Source: CAWIMX01 sp963792785
GTDB taxonomy: Bacteria > Acidobacteriota > Vicinamibacteria > Vicinamibacterales > CAVVIG01
DNA length: 64,000 nt
Assembly (NCBI GenBank): GCA_963792785.1
Contig: CAWBXO010000001.1
Coordinates: forward strand, 1,550,001 to 1,614,000
Reading direction: 5' to 3'
The notes beneath the pieces were generated by a model. That model ran no database searches and was not told the origin of the DNA. It saw only the letters and a list, made by a program, of their open reading frames with translations. Numbering within the stretch: position 1 is the first letter of the stretch; each line of letters opens with the position of its first letter. Position numbers and translations under genes: made by a program. Below are positions 9,194 through 18,137 of this stretch, in pieces.

Positions 9194-11500
9194 CTAGAAC
9201 CGCAGAAAGCGGTTCACCTTCACGATGAAGGCGCGATCCAGGAGGCCTGGCGCGGCGGCCGCCGCGGCGCTGTCTCGCTCTTCGTTGTAGACCACGAACA
9301 GTTCACTACCGGGGCGGTACTCCCAGCGCAGGCGCGCGTTGGTGCTCACGGTGTGCGTGCTGGAGTTGTACTGGACCAGGGCGCTCGCGAACAGCAGCGG
9401 GGTCATCGTGTAGGTGATGCGCGAGCCGATCAGCCTCGTCGTGAACCGTCCGGTCGGCAGGTCGATCCAGTTCAGCGAAATGTTCGGCTCGAGCGAGAGC
9501 TGCGAGGAGACGTTGATGCGCGATCGGTTGAAGGCGAGGGCCGTTCGGTCGCCGTTGTAGAACGAGCCGCGCTCGAACAGGACGTTGCCGCTGAGCTTGC
9601 GCTGCTGGCCCATGTTGTAGCCGATGCGGCCGGTGGTGAACTGGTAGCCGCCGACCGGGACGCGGGCGCCGGGCACGATGGTGAACGGCTGAACCAGCAG
9701 CTCGTAGTCGTCGTTCACGCCGACGCTCAGCCGATCGCTGTTCTGGAATTCGACGGCGAACTCACCGTCGATGACGCGCGTGCTGAGCCGGCCGGCGCCG
9801 TCCTCGGAATACGTGAACTGGCCGATGCTCGAGAACTTGCGGACGCGCTTGATCTTCGTCGGGCGTGGGCTGAAGCGGAGCTGCGCGTAGTTCTTCCTCA
9901 GGTCGGCCCGCCGCAGGAACCCGACTTCGGGGTTGAAGTTCTTGTCGATCGACAGCCGTTCCACTTGGACGCCATAGCGGTCGCCGCCGTACTCCATCTG
10001 CGTGCGATAGCTCATGTCGTCCGCGGTGACCCCGTCCGAGATGGTCTTGGCGAGATAGGTGGCAAACGTCAGGTTGCTGAAGAAGCCAAACGTGCCGTCG
10101 ATGCCGTAGGCCTGATTCGAGCCGGGGCGTGCCTGCGCTTTCGACCGGTTCGTCGCCAGCAGGCCGATGCTGCTCTTGCGGAGGATGTCGCGCTTCACGC
10201 GGACCACCGAGAAGTTCGTCGCCGCCGCGTTGGCCGCCGGGTCGTCCTTCGTTTGCATGTCGACGAGGCCGATGGAATAGCGGCCGATCCGTCCGGTCAG
10301 GCGTCCGCCGCCGAGAATGGGCACCTCGCGGTTGCCCGCGAGCCCGATGCGGCGGCTGTAGAAGAGCACGGGAAGATCCGACGCGTTGGCGTTGGAGCCG
10401 ACGGCGAAACTGTTGTTGCCGAACGTGAACAGCCCCTGGTTCTCCAGGAAGAAGTCGCGCTTCTCCGGAAAGAAGAGGCTGAAGCGCGTGAGGTTCACCT
10501 GCTGCTCGTCGGCTTCGACCTGCGCGAAATCGGTGTTGTAGCTCAGGTCCGCCGTGAGGTTCTGCGTGATGCTGTACTTGGCGTCGAGCCCGACGTCGCC
10601 GGTCGGGTCGTGCGCGCGCGTCGGTGTCGAGGTGTTGTCGGTGGTCACATCGGCGATGACGTACGGCTTCAGCTCGAGTGTTCGCGTGAGCGGCGGCGCC
10701 TCGATCCCGACGAGATTCGCGTAGAGCGACGCCGAGAAGTCGGCCCGGCCAAGACCCAGCGAGGGCGGCAGCCTGGTCAGGTACGCGATCTCGTTCTTCG
10801 CCTTGATCGACCGGCGCGCCTGGAAGCCCCAGTCCTGCACCGTCCCGGGCGCATAGCGGATCGACTTGAACGGGAGGGCGGCCTCGATGGTCCAGCCGCC
10901 CTCGAACTTCCCGGCCGTGAGGGTCCAGACCGGGTTCCAGTCCGCGTTGTACTGCCGCTCGTTCGTGCTTTGCGCGTCCGTCCGCCCGCCGAGCGCGTTG
11001 GCCTCGAACAGGATGGCGTTCCGGCGGTCGCGGAACGTGTCGAAGCTGAACTCGACGGAGTCGCCCTGGCGGATATTGCCGCTGTCGCGGCGCATCTCGT
11101 TCACGACCGCGCGCTCGGGCTGGCTGTCCCAGGCGCGGAAGCTCACGTAGACATTGTCCTTGTCGTAGAAGACCCACACGTCGGTCCGTTCGCTGGCCGG
11201 CTGCCCGGCCTGCGGTTCCATCTGGATGAAGCCGGACGCCGGGTGCACGCTGCTGTAGACCGCCTCGTCCAGTTTCCCATCGATCTTCATGGCCGTCGTG
11301 ATGCGGACGGCGCGCACGGTCGCGTGCCCCTGGTCGTCGCGCGAGATCGTGTCCGGCAGCGTCGGGGGAGGCGGCCCCGTCGGCGGGGCTTGCGGGGGAC
11401 GGGCGGGCTGCGCCGCCGCGCTGCCGGCCAGAAGGACCACCGTCACAAGCGCGGACACGAACAGGGGGATCGGGGGGACGCGATCCTGACGCTGCGGCAT
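9194..11500 (-). CDS. DUF5916 outer-membrane protein with CBM9-like domain
   Basis: A 768-residue secreted protein. After a signal peptide (to about residue 34) and a Pro-rich linker comes a family-9 carbohydrate-binding-like domain (about 60-230; MKIDGKLDEAVYSS, FYDKDNVYVSFRAWD, EFSFDTFRDRRN). The rest is the DUF5916 region, rich in alternating beta strands, with LFFPEKRDFFLENQGLFTFG typical of the family. The chain ends in NRFLRF, and a C-terminal aromatic residue is typical of outer-membrane barrels. Function is unknown; such proteins are abundant in Acidobacteria and Bacteroidetes and may take part in polymer or nutrient binding. ATG at 11500 is chosen because it starts the signal peptide. 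Confidence 0.88.
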   Translation of the reverse strand: MPQRQDRVPPIPLFVSALVTVVLLAGSAAAQPARPPQAPPTGPPPPTLPDTISRDDQGHATVRAVRITTAMKIDGKLDEAVYSSVHPASGFIQMEPQAGQPASERTDVWVFYDKDNVYVSFRAWDSQPERAVVNEMRRDSGNIRQGDSVEFSFDTFRDRRNAILFEANALGGRTDAQSTNERQYNADWNPVWTLTAGKFEGGWTIEAALPFKSIRYAPGTVQDWGFQARRSIKAKNEIAYLTRLPPSLGLGRADFSASLYANLVGIEAPPLTRTLELKPYVIADVTTDNTSTPTRAHDPTGDVGLDAKYSITQNLTADLSYNTDFAQVEADEQQVNLTRFSLFFPEKRDFFLENQGLFTFGNNSFAVGSNANASDLPVLFYSRRIGLAGNREVPILGGGRLTGRIGRYSIGLVDMQTKDDPAANAAATNFSVVRVKRDILRKSSIGLLATNRSKAQARPGSNQAYGIDGTFGFFSNLTFATYLAKTISDGVTADDMSYRTQMEYGGDRYGVQVERLSIDKNFNPEVGFLRRADLRKNYAQLRFSPRPTKIKRVRKFSSIGQFTYSEDGAGRLSTRVIDGEFAVEFQNSDRLSVGVNDDYELLVQPFTIVPGARVPVGGYQFTTGRIGYNMGQQRKLSGNVLFERGSFYNGDRTALAFNRSRINVSSQLSLEPNISLNWIDLPTGRFTTRLIGSRITYTMTPLLFASALVQYNSSTHTVSTNARLRWEYRPGSELFVVYNEERDSAAAAAAPGLLDRAFIVKVNRFLRF

Positions 11501-11565
11501 GCCGCTGTAGATACACGGATTGCGTCCAGCGGTCAACCGCCGAGGCTGACGTTCGCTGGCCGCCG

Positions 11566-12375
11566 CTATCCGAGGAAGCTCGCGCGAATGCCTTCCCGAA
11601 ACGCCTCGTCCCCGACGGTGAGTCGCTGCGCGTAGAGCGCCCTGGCGTCGGTCCCGGCGACGTAACGCAGATCCGCCTTGCCGTCGGTCGCGGCCTCGTA
11701 GACGACCTCGGCGATCTGCTCGGGGCTCGATTGCCGCGCGGCTCGCGCCGGATCCCGGAACACCTTGACGACCTTCTGCACGAGCGCCTCATAGGCCGGG
11801 TGCGACGTCATGACGAGCGAGCGCGAGGCGAAGTCGGTGGCGATGCCGCCGGGAGACACCGTCTTGATCCGGATGTTGAACGGCGCGAGCTCGAACGCCA
11901 TGCTCTCGCTCCAGCCCTCGAGCGCCCATTTCGTCGCGTGATACACCGAGTTGAACGGGAAGGTCACCAGCCCGCCGATGGACGTGGTGGTGATGATGAG
12001 CCCGGCCCGCTTCTCACGGAAATGAGGAAGAAACGCCTGCGTCGTGCGGATGACCCCGAGCAGGTTCGTGTCGATCTCCCGCGTGAGCTGCTCGTCGCTC
12101 GTGCCCTCGAGCGGCCCCGCCAGGCCGTAGCCCGCGTTGTTGAAGAGCACGTCCACGCCTCCGAGCTCGATTGCGCGGCGGGCCGCGGCCGCGATTTGCG
12201 CGCGGTCGGTCACGTCGAGCGGCAGGAGCGTGATCCCCGGCGTGCCGGCCAGCTCGCCGTGCGGCTCGGGACGCCGCATCGTGGCGACGACCTTCCAGCC
12301 GCGGGCGGCGAAGAGGAGGGCCGTCGCCCGTCCGAGGCCCGTGGAGCTACCGGTGATGAAGATCGTCTGCGCCAT
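11566..12375 (-). CDS. SDR family oxidoreductase
   Basis: A 269-residue classical short-chain dehydrogenase/reductase. Visible motifs: cofactor-binding TGSSTGLG, NNAG in DVLFNNAGYG, catalytic Ser in TTTSIGG and YHATK (Tyr-x-x-x-Lys). Arg after the Rossmann strand (ATMRRPE) suggests NADP preference. Substrate unknown. The ATG at 12375 has GAGGAG about 9 bases upstream. The upstream region holds two direct copies of a nine-base motif (see the repeat at 12407-12429). Cytoplasmic. Confidence 0.9.
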   Translation of the reverse strand: MAQTIFITGSSTGLGRATALLFAARGWKVVATMRRPEPHGELAGTPGITLLPLDVTDRAQIAAAARRAIELGGVDVLFNNAGYGLAGPLEGTSDEQLTREIDTNLLGVIRTTQAFLPHFREKRAGLIITTTSIGGLVTFPFNSVYHATKWALEGWSESMAFELAPFNIRIKTVSPGGIATDFASRSLVMTSHPAYEALVQKVVKVFRDPARAARQSSPEQIAEVVYEAATDGKADLRYVAGTDARALYAQRLTVGDEAFREGIRASFLG

Positions 12376-12406
12376 GCTCTGGACTCCTCGAGAAGGAAAT
12401 GTACAC

Positions 12407-12429
12407 CCAGACATTTTCGTCCAGACATT
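12407..12429. repeat. Nine-base direct repeat in the SDR promoter region
   Basis: CCAGACATT occurs at 12407-12415 and again at 12421-12429, a spacing of 14 bases. It lies 32 bases upstream of the SDR start codon in a 208-base divergent gap. Tandem half-sites of this kind are often bound by dimeric regulators, but no regulator gene is adjacent. Confidence 0.35.
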
Positions 12430-12583
12430 CCTGTCGCCCCAAACCGCGTTGGGACAATTACGTAGATTCGAGGCGCCCGCCCGTCCGACGATCGCACGAG
12501 TTTCCCAAGGAAAACGCTCGCTGTCGCCGGTCCAGTCGGCACGGATCTTGGTTGTGCTGCAGCGCACTCACACCGATCTCGCG

Positions 12584-12889
12584 ATGCGCTCGTCCACACT
12601 CCTCCGGAGCCTGCGCGCGACGCTCTTCGTCAATGTGCTCACGGTGTGCCTGGTCCTCCTGGTCGCGTCGCCCTTCACCGCGCCGTTCAAGACCTGGGAC
12701 CTGCTCGCGCTGGCCGGCGCCGGTCCGGTGCACGACGACGGCCTGTCCGGTGAGAAAGCCTCCAAGGAAGCCCTTCCCTCCCTCGTCGATCATGCCGTGT
12801 CGCTGGTGCTCGTCGTCCTGATGCCCAGGGCGTCGCTGGCGGAGCACACGGCAACGCCGCGCGCGCCTCTCACGGTCCTCCGGCTCTAG
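12584..12889 (+). CDS. Small hypothetical membrane or exported protein
   Basis: A 101-residue open frame not recognised as any family. It has a basic N-terminus and a hydrophobic segment at about residues 12-30 (LFVNVLTVCLVLLVASPF), a short middle part with charged residues, and a second weakly hydrophobic stretch near 72-82 (AVSLVLVVLM). Nearly every codon ends in G or C, as in the real genes here, which supports coding. The ATG at 12584 has no strong ribosome binding site. It lies 130 bases before the ammonium transporter. Confidence 0.5.
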   Translation: MRSSTLLRSLRATLFVNVLTVCLVLLVASPFTAPFKTWDLLALAGAGPVHDDGLSGEKASKEALPSLVDHAVSLVLVVLMPRASLAEHTATPRAPLTVLRL

Positions 12890-13020
12890 TCCCCTTCATC
12901 CGACTGTTTCGAGTGTCGGTGGCCCGCCCGTCGTGGCCCCCGTCGTGGTGTCCCCGAGCGCACCTCGCGACCCGTCGCGTCCGCGTGCCGCCGGGACCAA
13001 TCATCGGAAAGGACTGGGAA

Positions 13021-14614
13021 ATGACTAAGAGAGGATTCGTTCGCAGGATTGTCGTGGGCGCGCTGCTCGCGCTCGCCCTTACCGTCGTGCCGCACCCCAC
13101 CGGCCTCCGCGCGCAGGGGGCCACGGCCCCGGCGCCGCTCAACGACCCGTCGGGCGCGACGACCGGCACGGCCAGGGACGTGACCGTGGCGGACCCCGCC
13201 AACCCGACGTTGACCGAAGTGATGGACACGGTCGGGCACAACAAGATCGCCATCAACTTCATGTGGACGCTGATCACCGGATTCCTCGTGATGTTCATGC
13301 AGGCCGGATTCGCCCTCGTGGAGACCGGCTTCACGCGCGCGAAGAACGTCGCGCACACCATGTCGATGAACTTCATGGTGTACGCGGTCGGGATGCTCGG
13401 CTTCTGGATCTGCGGCTTCGCGCTCCAGATGGGCGGCGTCGGCGGCGTGGCCGCGCTCGGCGGCGTCGCGCCGCTGAACCATGAGGTGGCCATCAGCCTC
13501 TTCGGCCACTCGTTCGGCCTCTTCGGCACGAAGGGCTTCTTCCTGAGCGGCGACACGTACGACGTCGGCGTCTTCACCCTGTTCCTGTTCCAGATGGTCT
13601 TCATGGACACCGCCGCCACGATCCCGACGGGCGCCATGGCCGAGCGGTGGAAGTTCTCGGCGTTCCTCGTCTTCGGCTTCTTCATGTCCATGTTCGTGTA
13701 TCCGCTGTACGCCAACTGGGTCTGGGGCGCCGGCTGGCTCTCGCAGCTCGGGGCGCAGTTCCACCTGGGACACGGGCACGTGGACTTCGCCGGCTCGTCG
13801 GTCGTGCACATGGTCGGCGGCGTGGCCGGGCTCGCGGGCGCGATGGTGATCGGCCCGCGGATCGGCAAGTTCACCAGGAACGGCGACCCGGTCGCGATTC
13901 CCGGCCACCACCTCCCGATGGCCATCGCGGGCACGTTCATCCTCGCGTTCGGCTGGTTCGGCTTCAACCCCGGCTCGACGCTCGCCGGCGGCGACCTGCG
14001 CATCAGCATCGTCGCCGTCAACACGATGCTGGCGAGCGCGGCCGGCGCCTTCTCGGCCATGGTCTACGTCTGGTGGAAGTACGGGAAGCCGGACCCGGCG
14101 ATGCTGGCCAACGGCATGCTCGCCGGCCTCGTGGCCATTACCGCGCCCTGCGCGTTCGTCAACAGCGTCTCGGCCGTCGATCATCGGCCTCATCGCGGGC
14201 GTGCTCGTCGTCCTGTCGGTGTTCTTCGTCGAGCGCACGATGAAGATCGACGACCCGGTCGGCGCCATCTCCGTGCACGGCGTCTGCGGCGCGTGGGGCG
14301 TGCTCTCGCTCGGCCTGTTCGCCGACGGCGTCTACGGGGACGGCTGGAACGGCGTCCCGGGCACGGTCAAGGGCCTGTTCTACGGCGACGCGAGCCAGTT
14401 CATCGCGCAGTGCGTCGGCACGCTCACGTGCTTCGTGTTCGTCTTCGTCGCGTTCTGGGTGTTCTTCAAGATCGTGGAGGCGGTGATGGGCAACCGCGTC
14501 TCGGCCGAGGTGGAACTCGAAGGTCTCGACATGCCGGAGATGGGCGCGCTCGGCTATCCCGACTTCGTGTTGACGGCGGGTCCGGGCAGCTCGAGCATTC
14601 CTGGTCGGGGATGA
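13021..14614 (+). CDS. amt: Ammonium transporter (frameshifted)
   Basis: An inner-membrane ammonium channel of the Amt/MEP/Rh family, about 530 residues once one extra base at about 14179 is removed. After a signal sequence come about eleven membrane helices. Family motifs are FALVETGFTRAKN, GFFMSMFVYPLYANWVWG, the pore-region His in SSVVHMVGG and GTFILAFGWFGFNPGS. The second part, in the next frame, has ERTMKIDDPVGAISVHGVCGA with the second pore His. The family reads SAVIIGLIAG across the break, where the sequence has GTCGATCATC instead of GTCATCATC. The gene ends 17 bases before the PII gene, the usual amt-glnK pairing. AAAGGA lies upstream of the ATG. Probably sequence error. Confidence 0.9.
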
Positions 14615-14631
14615 CGCGTGAGAGGTCCATC

Positions 14632-14961
14632 ATGAAGTTAATCAGGTGCATCGTGCGGCCCGACAAGGTGTCGGAGGCGACCGGGGCGCTCGAGCGGGCC
14701 GGCGTGTCCGGCCTGACGGTCATCGACGTGCGCGGCCGCGGCCGGCGCACGAGGCCCACGGGGCTCTATCGCGGGGTCATCTACGACACGCTCGCCCCGA
14801 TGTCGATGATCGACGTGGTGGCGGCCGACGACCTCGTGGACGACATCGTCACGGCCGTGATCGACCATGCGCGGACCGGGCAGTTCGGCGACGGCCGCGT
14901 GTTCGTGATGTCCGTGGAGGAGGGGTATACGATTCGAAGCCGGCAACCCGGCAACGCGTAG
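14632..14961 (+). CDS. P-II family nitrogen regulator with altered T-loop
   Basis: A 109-residue PII signalling protein (trimeric, cytoplasmic). The amt partner suggests that it gates the ammonium channel. The family frame is clear: MKLIRCIVRPDKV at the start, LYRGVIY in the T-loop, and RTGQFGDGRVFVMSVEE before the C-terminus. Compared with E. coli GlnB, the T-loop position of Gln39, a 2-oxoglutarate/Mg ligand, is Arg (VRGRGRRTRP). The segment with Lys58 (FLPK) is two residues shorter and has no Lys (TLAPM), and Lys85 is Gln. Tyr51 is kept. ATP binding may remain, but 2-oxoglutarate sensing is probably changed, an inference from alignment by eye. AGAGG precedes the ATG. Confidence 0.85.
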   Translation: MKLIRCIVRPDKVSEATGALERAGVSGLTVIDVRGRGRRTRPTGLYRGVIYDTLAPMSMIDVVAADDLVDDIVTAVIDHARTGQFGDGRVFVMSVEEGYTIRSRQPGNA

Positions 14962-14969
14962 CGTTCAGC

Positions 14970-15000
14970 GACGGCTCCGGCGTTAGCCGCCGGGGCCGTC
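14970..15000. terminator. Hairpin between convergent PII and CBS genes
   Basis: GACGGC-T-CCGGCG, a five-base loop, then CGCCGG-G-GCCGTC form a stem of 13 pairs with one G-T mismatch. It lies just after the PII stop and overlaps the end of the opposite-strand CBS gene, a good place for a bidirectional terminator. There is no T-tract. Confidence 0.45.
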
Positions 15001-15420
15001 GTTGGCCATGTACTGCTCGAGCGAGCTGACCTCGCGGTTCAGGTCGTGCATGCGGTCCTCGAGCAGATCGCGGATGGACAGCAGACCCAGCAGCTTGCCG
15101 TCGGCGCCGAGAATGGGCACGTGGCGCAGGTGCCCGACCAGCATCAGGTCGATCGCGTCCTCGGTGGTGGCTTTTTCGGTGACGGTCTTCACCTCGGAGG
15201 TCATCACGTCGCGAACGCGGGTCGTCCCGGGGTCGAGACCCGCCTGCACGACGCGCAGCATGAGGTCGCGCTCGGTGAAAATCCCCTTCAGGGCGCCCTG
15301 ATCGACCACGACGACCGCGCCCACGTGCAGCCGGGCCATCGCCCCGACGGCCTCCAGGACGCTCACCCCGAGTTCGATGGTCGGCGGCGGCACGTGTGCG
15401 ATTCTCAGCAGACCCATCAC
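14983..15420 (-). CDS. CBS-domain pair protein
   Basis: A 145-residue soluble protein made of two CBS domains (about 8-65 and 70-125). Typical features are GALKGIFTERDLMLRVV, VRDVMTSEVKTV and GKLLGLLSIRDLL. CBS pairs bind adenine nucleotides and regulate enzymes or channels. The neighbours are the ammonium transporter and PII, but it is convergent with them, so no functional link is shown. The start is at 15420, or the next Met one codon later. Confidence 0.85.
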   Translation of the reverse strand: MMGLLRIAHVPPPTIELGVSVLEAVGAMARLHVGAVVVVDQGALKGIFTERDLMLRVVQAGLDPGTTRVRDVMTSEVKTVTEKATTEDAIDLMLVGHLRHVPILGADGKLLGLLSIRDLLEDRMHDLNREVSSLEQYMANDGPGG

Positions 15421-15494
15421 GGCCCCCTCATTGAAAAAGACTCGACCAGCGGAAAGAATGTCACATCATAGATCTCACACGAGGGCATGTGGAC

Positions 15495-16922
15495 ATGAAA
15501 TCGATCGCGCGCGCATTTGTCGTGATCCTGTCGCTTGGCGCGGCCGGCCGGGCCTCGGCCCAGGATGTCGGCTTCCGCAACGCCTGGCCGGGCCTCTCCG
15601 CCCCCCAGCAGACCGAGGTCCAGGCCTTCGCCGAGGACTTCAAGACGTTCATCGGACAAGCGAAATCCGAAATGGCGTTCGTTCGCCGCGCCGTGCCGTT
15701 CGCCGAAGCCAACGGCTTCAAGCGGTGGGACGGGCGCGCGACGGCGGCCGCCCTCACGCCCGGCTCGCGCTGGTTCGCGATCAACCGCGACCGCACGATC
15801 GTCCTGTTCGTCGTCGGAACCGAGCCGATGCAGAACGGCCTGCGGATCGTGAACACGCACATCGACTCGCCGCGCATCGAGTTCAAGACCAAGCCGTTCC
15901 GCGAGAGCCAGCAGGCCGTCCTCATCGACACGCAGGTGCACGGCGGGATCAAGAACTACCAGTGGGCGAACGTGCCGCTCGCCCTGACCGGGCGGATCGA
16001 CAAGGCCGACGGCACGACGGTGTGGGTGGACATCGGCAACGATCCCGGCGACCCGGTGCTCCTCATCACGGATCTGGCGCCGCACGTCGACCGTGATTTT
16101 CGCAGCCGTACGCAGACCGAGGTGCTGCGCACCGAGGAGCTGGATCCGATCGCGGCCACCCTGCCGCCCGACGCGGCCGCCGGCCAGCGCACGCCCACCG
16201 ACCGGCTGCTCGCGCTGCTGCACGAGAAGTACGGCGTGACGGCGGCCGACTTCCTGTCGGCCGACATCCAGATCGTGCCCGCCACCCTGCCGCGCGACGT
16301 GGGCCTCGATCGCGCGCTCGTCGGCGCCTACGGCCAGGACGACCGCGCCACGGCGTACGTGAGCCTGCGGGCCATCGTCGACGTGAAGACGCCGCGCTAC
16401 ACGTCGTTCGCCTACGCCGTGAACAACGAGGAAGTCAGCTCGTGGAACACGGGCGTCGAGTCCGAGTGGTTCAATACGCTGGTGTCGGAGGTGATGGCGG
16501 CGCAGGAAGGGTCGGCCTTCAACGATCTCTCCCGGCGCCACGCCTACGCGCGCGCGCAGGTGCTCGTCTCGGACTGCACGACGGCGATCAATCCCCTGTT
16601 TCCGCAGCCGCAGAACCCCGCGCTCACCTCGCGGCTCGGGTACGGGCTCGTCGTGAAGGAGTACGGCGCGGGGCGCGAGACCGACTCGGAGTTCTTCGCG
16701 CACATGCGCGGCGTGTTCGACGGCGCGCGCGTGCCGTGGCAGACGCACTCGTACGACGCCGGCTACGGCGGCGGCACGATCGCCGCGTGGTTCGCGGGCC
16801 AGAACATGGACGTGATGGACGTCGGGATCGGCCTCGTCAGCATGCACTCGACGTTCGAGGTATCCTCGAAGGTCGATCTCTGGAGCCTGCGGCAGGGGTT
16901 TGCCGCGTTTTTCGCGAACTGA
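15495..16922 (+). CDS. M18-family aminopeptidase, exported
   Basis: A 475-residue zinc aminopeptidase. Metal and catalytic residues are visible: His and Asp in NTHIDSPRIEF, the region around YGQDDR, the Glu pair in NNEEVSS, Asp in SDCTTAINP, and His in SMHSTFE near the end. M18 enzymes (aspartyl aminopeptidase type) are usually cytosolic; this one has a signal peptide (MKSIARAFVVILSLGAAGRASA), so it probably acts in the periplasm or outside. The ATG at 15495 is chosen for its signal peptide and the GAGGG about 9 bases upstream; a GTG two codons earlier is possible. The next gene follows after 29 bases. Confidence 0.88.
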   Translation: MKSIARAFVVILSLGAAGRASAQDVGFRNAWPGLSAPQQTEVQAFAEDFKTFIGQAKSEMAFVRRAVPFAEANGFKRWDGRATAAALTPGSRWFAINRDRTIVLFVVGTEPMQNGLRIVNTHIDSPRIEFKTKPFRESQQAVLIDTQVHGGIKNYQWANVPLALTGRIDKADGTTVWVDIGNDPGDPVLLITDLAPHVDRDFRSRTQTEVLRTEELDPIAATLPPDAAAGQRTPTDRLLALLHEKYGVTAADFLSADIQIVPATLPRDVGLDRALVGAYGQDDRATAYVSLRAIVDVKTPRYTSFAYAVNNEEVSSWNTGVESEWFNTLVSEVMAAQEGSAFNDLSRRHAYARAQVLVSDCTTAINPLFPQPQNPALTSRLGYGLVVKEYGAGRETDSEFFAHMRGVFDGARVPWQTHSYDAGYGGGTIAAWFAGQNMDVMDVGIGLVSMHSTFEVSSKVDLWSLRQGFAAFFAN

Positions 16923-16951
16923 CGCGACATGACGGGATCACGGGAGAACAG

Positions 16952-18088
16952 ATGCGTCGAATATTGATCGTCGTCGCGGCGCTGGTCGGAAGCGCCGGAG
17001 TGCTCGCGGGCCAGCAGGCGTCGTCGCAACAGCCACCGCGACGGCCGTTCAGCGTCGAACAGAAGATCGGGCCGAACGACTACGACGTGGCGCCCAACTG
17101 GGGGCTGCCGTATCCGAAAGCCGGCTACGCGTGGGGCTCGGTCCCCGGCATTTTCGTGGAGTCCGACGACCGGATCTTCGTCGCGAGCCGGGGCGAGATC
17201 AAGCTGCCGGATCCGCTGCCGCCCGGCTACCTCGGCTTCTTCGGATCGATCCGCAGCGCGCTCAACGCGCCGGAGAACGAGGTCCGCGGGTGCATTCGCG
17301 TCCTCGACAGCACGGGGCGGATCCTCGAGACCTGGTCGCAATGGGACAAGCTGTTCGCCGGCACCAACGGTCCCCACAAGATCAAGATCAGCCCGTACGA
17401 TCCCGAACACCGCGTCTGGGTCGTCGGCGAAACCAAGAACGTCATCTACGTGTTTTCGAACGACGGCACGCAGTTGCTGCAGACGCTCGGCGAGGAAGGC
17501 GTGGCCGCCGACGATGAGCGGCACTTCGGGAAGCCGCAGGACCTGGCGTTCCTGCCCGACGGAAGCGTGCTCGTGGCCGACGGCCTGACCAACGCGCGCA
17601 TCGTGAAGCTCGATCGCAACGGCCGGTTCGTGATGGCTTTCGGCGGCCATGGCACCGAGGACGGGCAGTTCGGGAACGTCCACGCCGTCGCGGTCGATCG
17701 GGCCGGACGGATCTATGCGGCCGACCGCGCGAACGCCCGCGTGCAGGTGTTCGACTCGAACGGGCGGCACCTGGCCACGTGGCCGAACATCCGCTTCCCG
17801 AACCACATCTTCGTGAGCGACGCCACGCAGGACATCTGGGTCGCCGACAACATGACGGCGGAAGTCCTCAAGTTCGATGTCGACGGCCACCGGCTGTTTT
17901 CGTGGGACGCGAGCGGCACGGCCCCGGGCGGCTTCGGCGAGCTGCACCAGTTCTCGGTCGACTCGAAGGGCAACGTGTACACCGCGGACAACGTGCTCGG
18001 CCGCCCGCAGAAGCTGGTGCCGAAGCCCGGCGCGGACCCGCGCCACCTCATCGGGCCCGCGGTCGCGCTGATGCCGAAGGCGCGCTGA
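16952..18088 (+). CDS. NHL-repeat beta-propeller protein, exported
   Basis: A 378-residue secreted protein with an N-terminal signal peptide and several NHL repeats forming a beta-propeller (for example FGKPQDLAFLPDGSVLVADG, FGNVHAVAVDRAGRIYAADR, FGELHQFSVDSKGNVYTADN). It resembles peptidyl-alpha-hydroxyglycine alpha-amidating-lyase-like proteins, but catalytic identity cannot be shown and many members only bind ligands. It lies directly after the M18 peptidase gene, probably in the same operon. GGGAGA precedes the ATG. Confidence 0.8.
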   Translation: MRRILIVVAALVGSAGVLAGQQASSQQPPRRPFSVEQKIGPNDYDVAPNWGLPYPKAGYAWGSVPGIFVESDDRIFVASRGEIKLPDPLPPGYLGFFGSIRSALNAPENEVRGCIRVLDSTGRILETWSQWDKLFAGTNGPHKIKISPYDPEHRVWVVGETKNVIYVFSNDGTQLLQTLGEEGVAADDERHFGKPQDLAFLPDGSVLVADGLTNARIVKLDRNGRFVMAFGGHGTEDGQFGNVHAVAVDRAGRIYAADRANARVQVFDSNGRHLATWPNIRFPNHIFVSDATQDIWVADNMTAEVLKFDVDGHRLFSWDASGTAPGGFGELHQFSVDSKGNVYTADNVLGRPQKLVPKPGADPRHLIGPAVALMPKAR

Positions 18089-18099
18089 ACGCTTCGAGC

Positions 18100-18137
18100 T
18101 TGAATAGCCTTTCACATATGGCTAGTATGTCCATATG
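18100..18137 (+). promoter_or_regulatory. Promoter and operator of the first toxin-antitoxin pair
   Basis: TTGAAT (18100-18105) and TAGTAT (18123-18128) are spaced 17 bases apart and fit -35 and -10 elements. The start codon follows the -10 after six bases, so the mRNA would be leaderless. CATATG occurs at 18115-18120 and 18132-18137, flanking the -10, with the second copy containing the start codon. These look like paired operator half-sites for autoregulation by the antitoxin, which is known for this family; the binding itself is inferred. Confidence 0.5.

Noticed and set aside
9353..11635. A 760-codon open frame on the plus strand opposite the DUF5916 gene
   Set aside because: It is the antisense of a well-supported gene; its sequence is Arg/Ala/Val/Gly-rich with no recognisable domain, as expected from high-GC shadow frames.
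12420..12455. TGTCGCCCCAA and TTGGGACA as an operator hairpin
   Set aside because: The arms pair only if two bases are bulged out; too weak to list as a feature.
12890..13020. Sigma-54 promoter upstream of amt
   Set aside because: No GG-N10-GC site was found in the gap, although nitrogen genes often have one.
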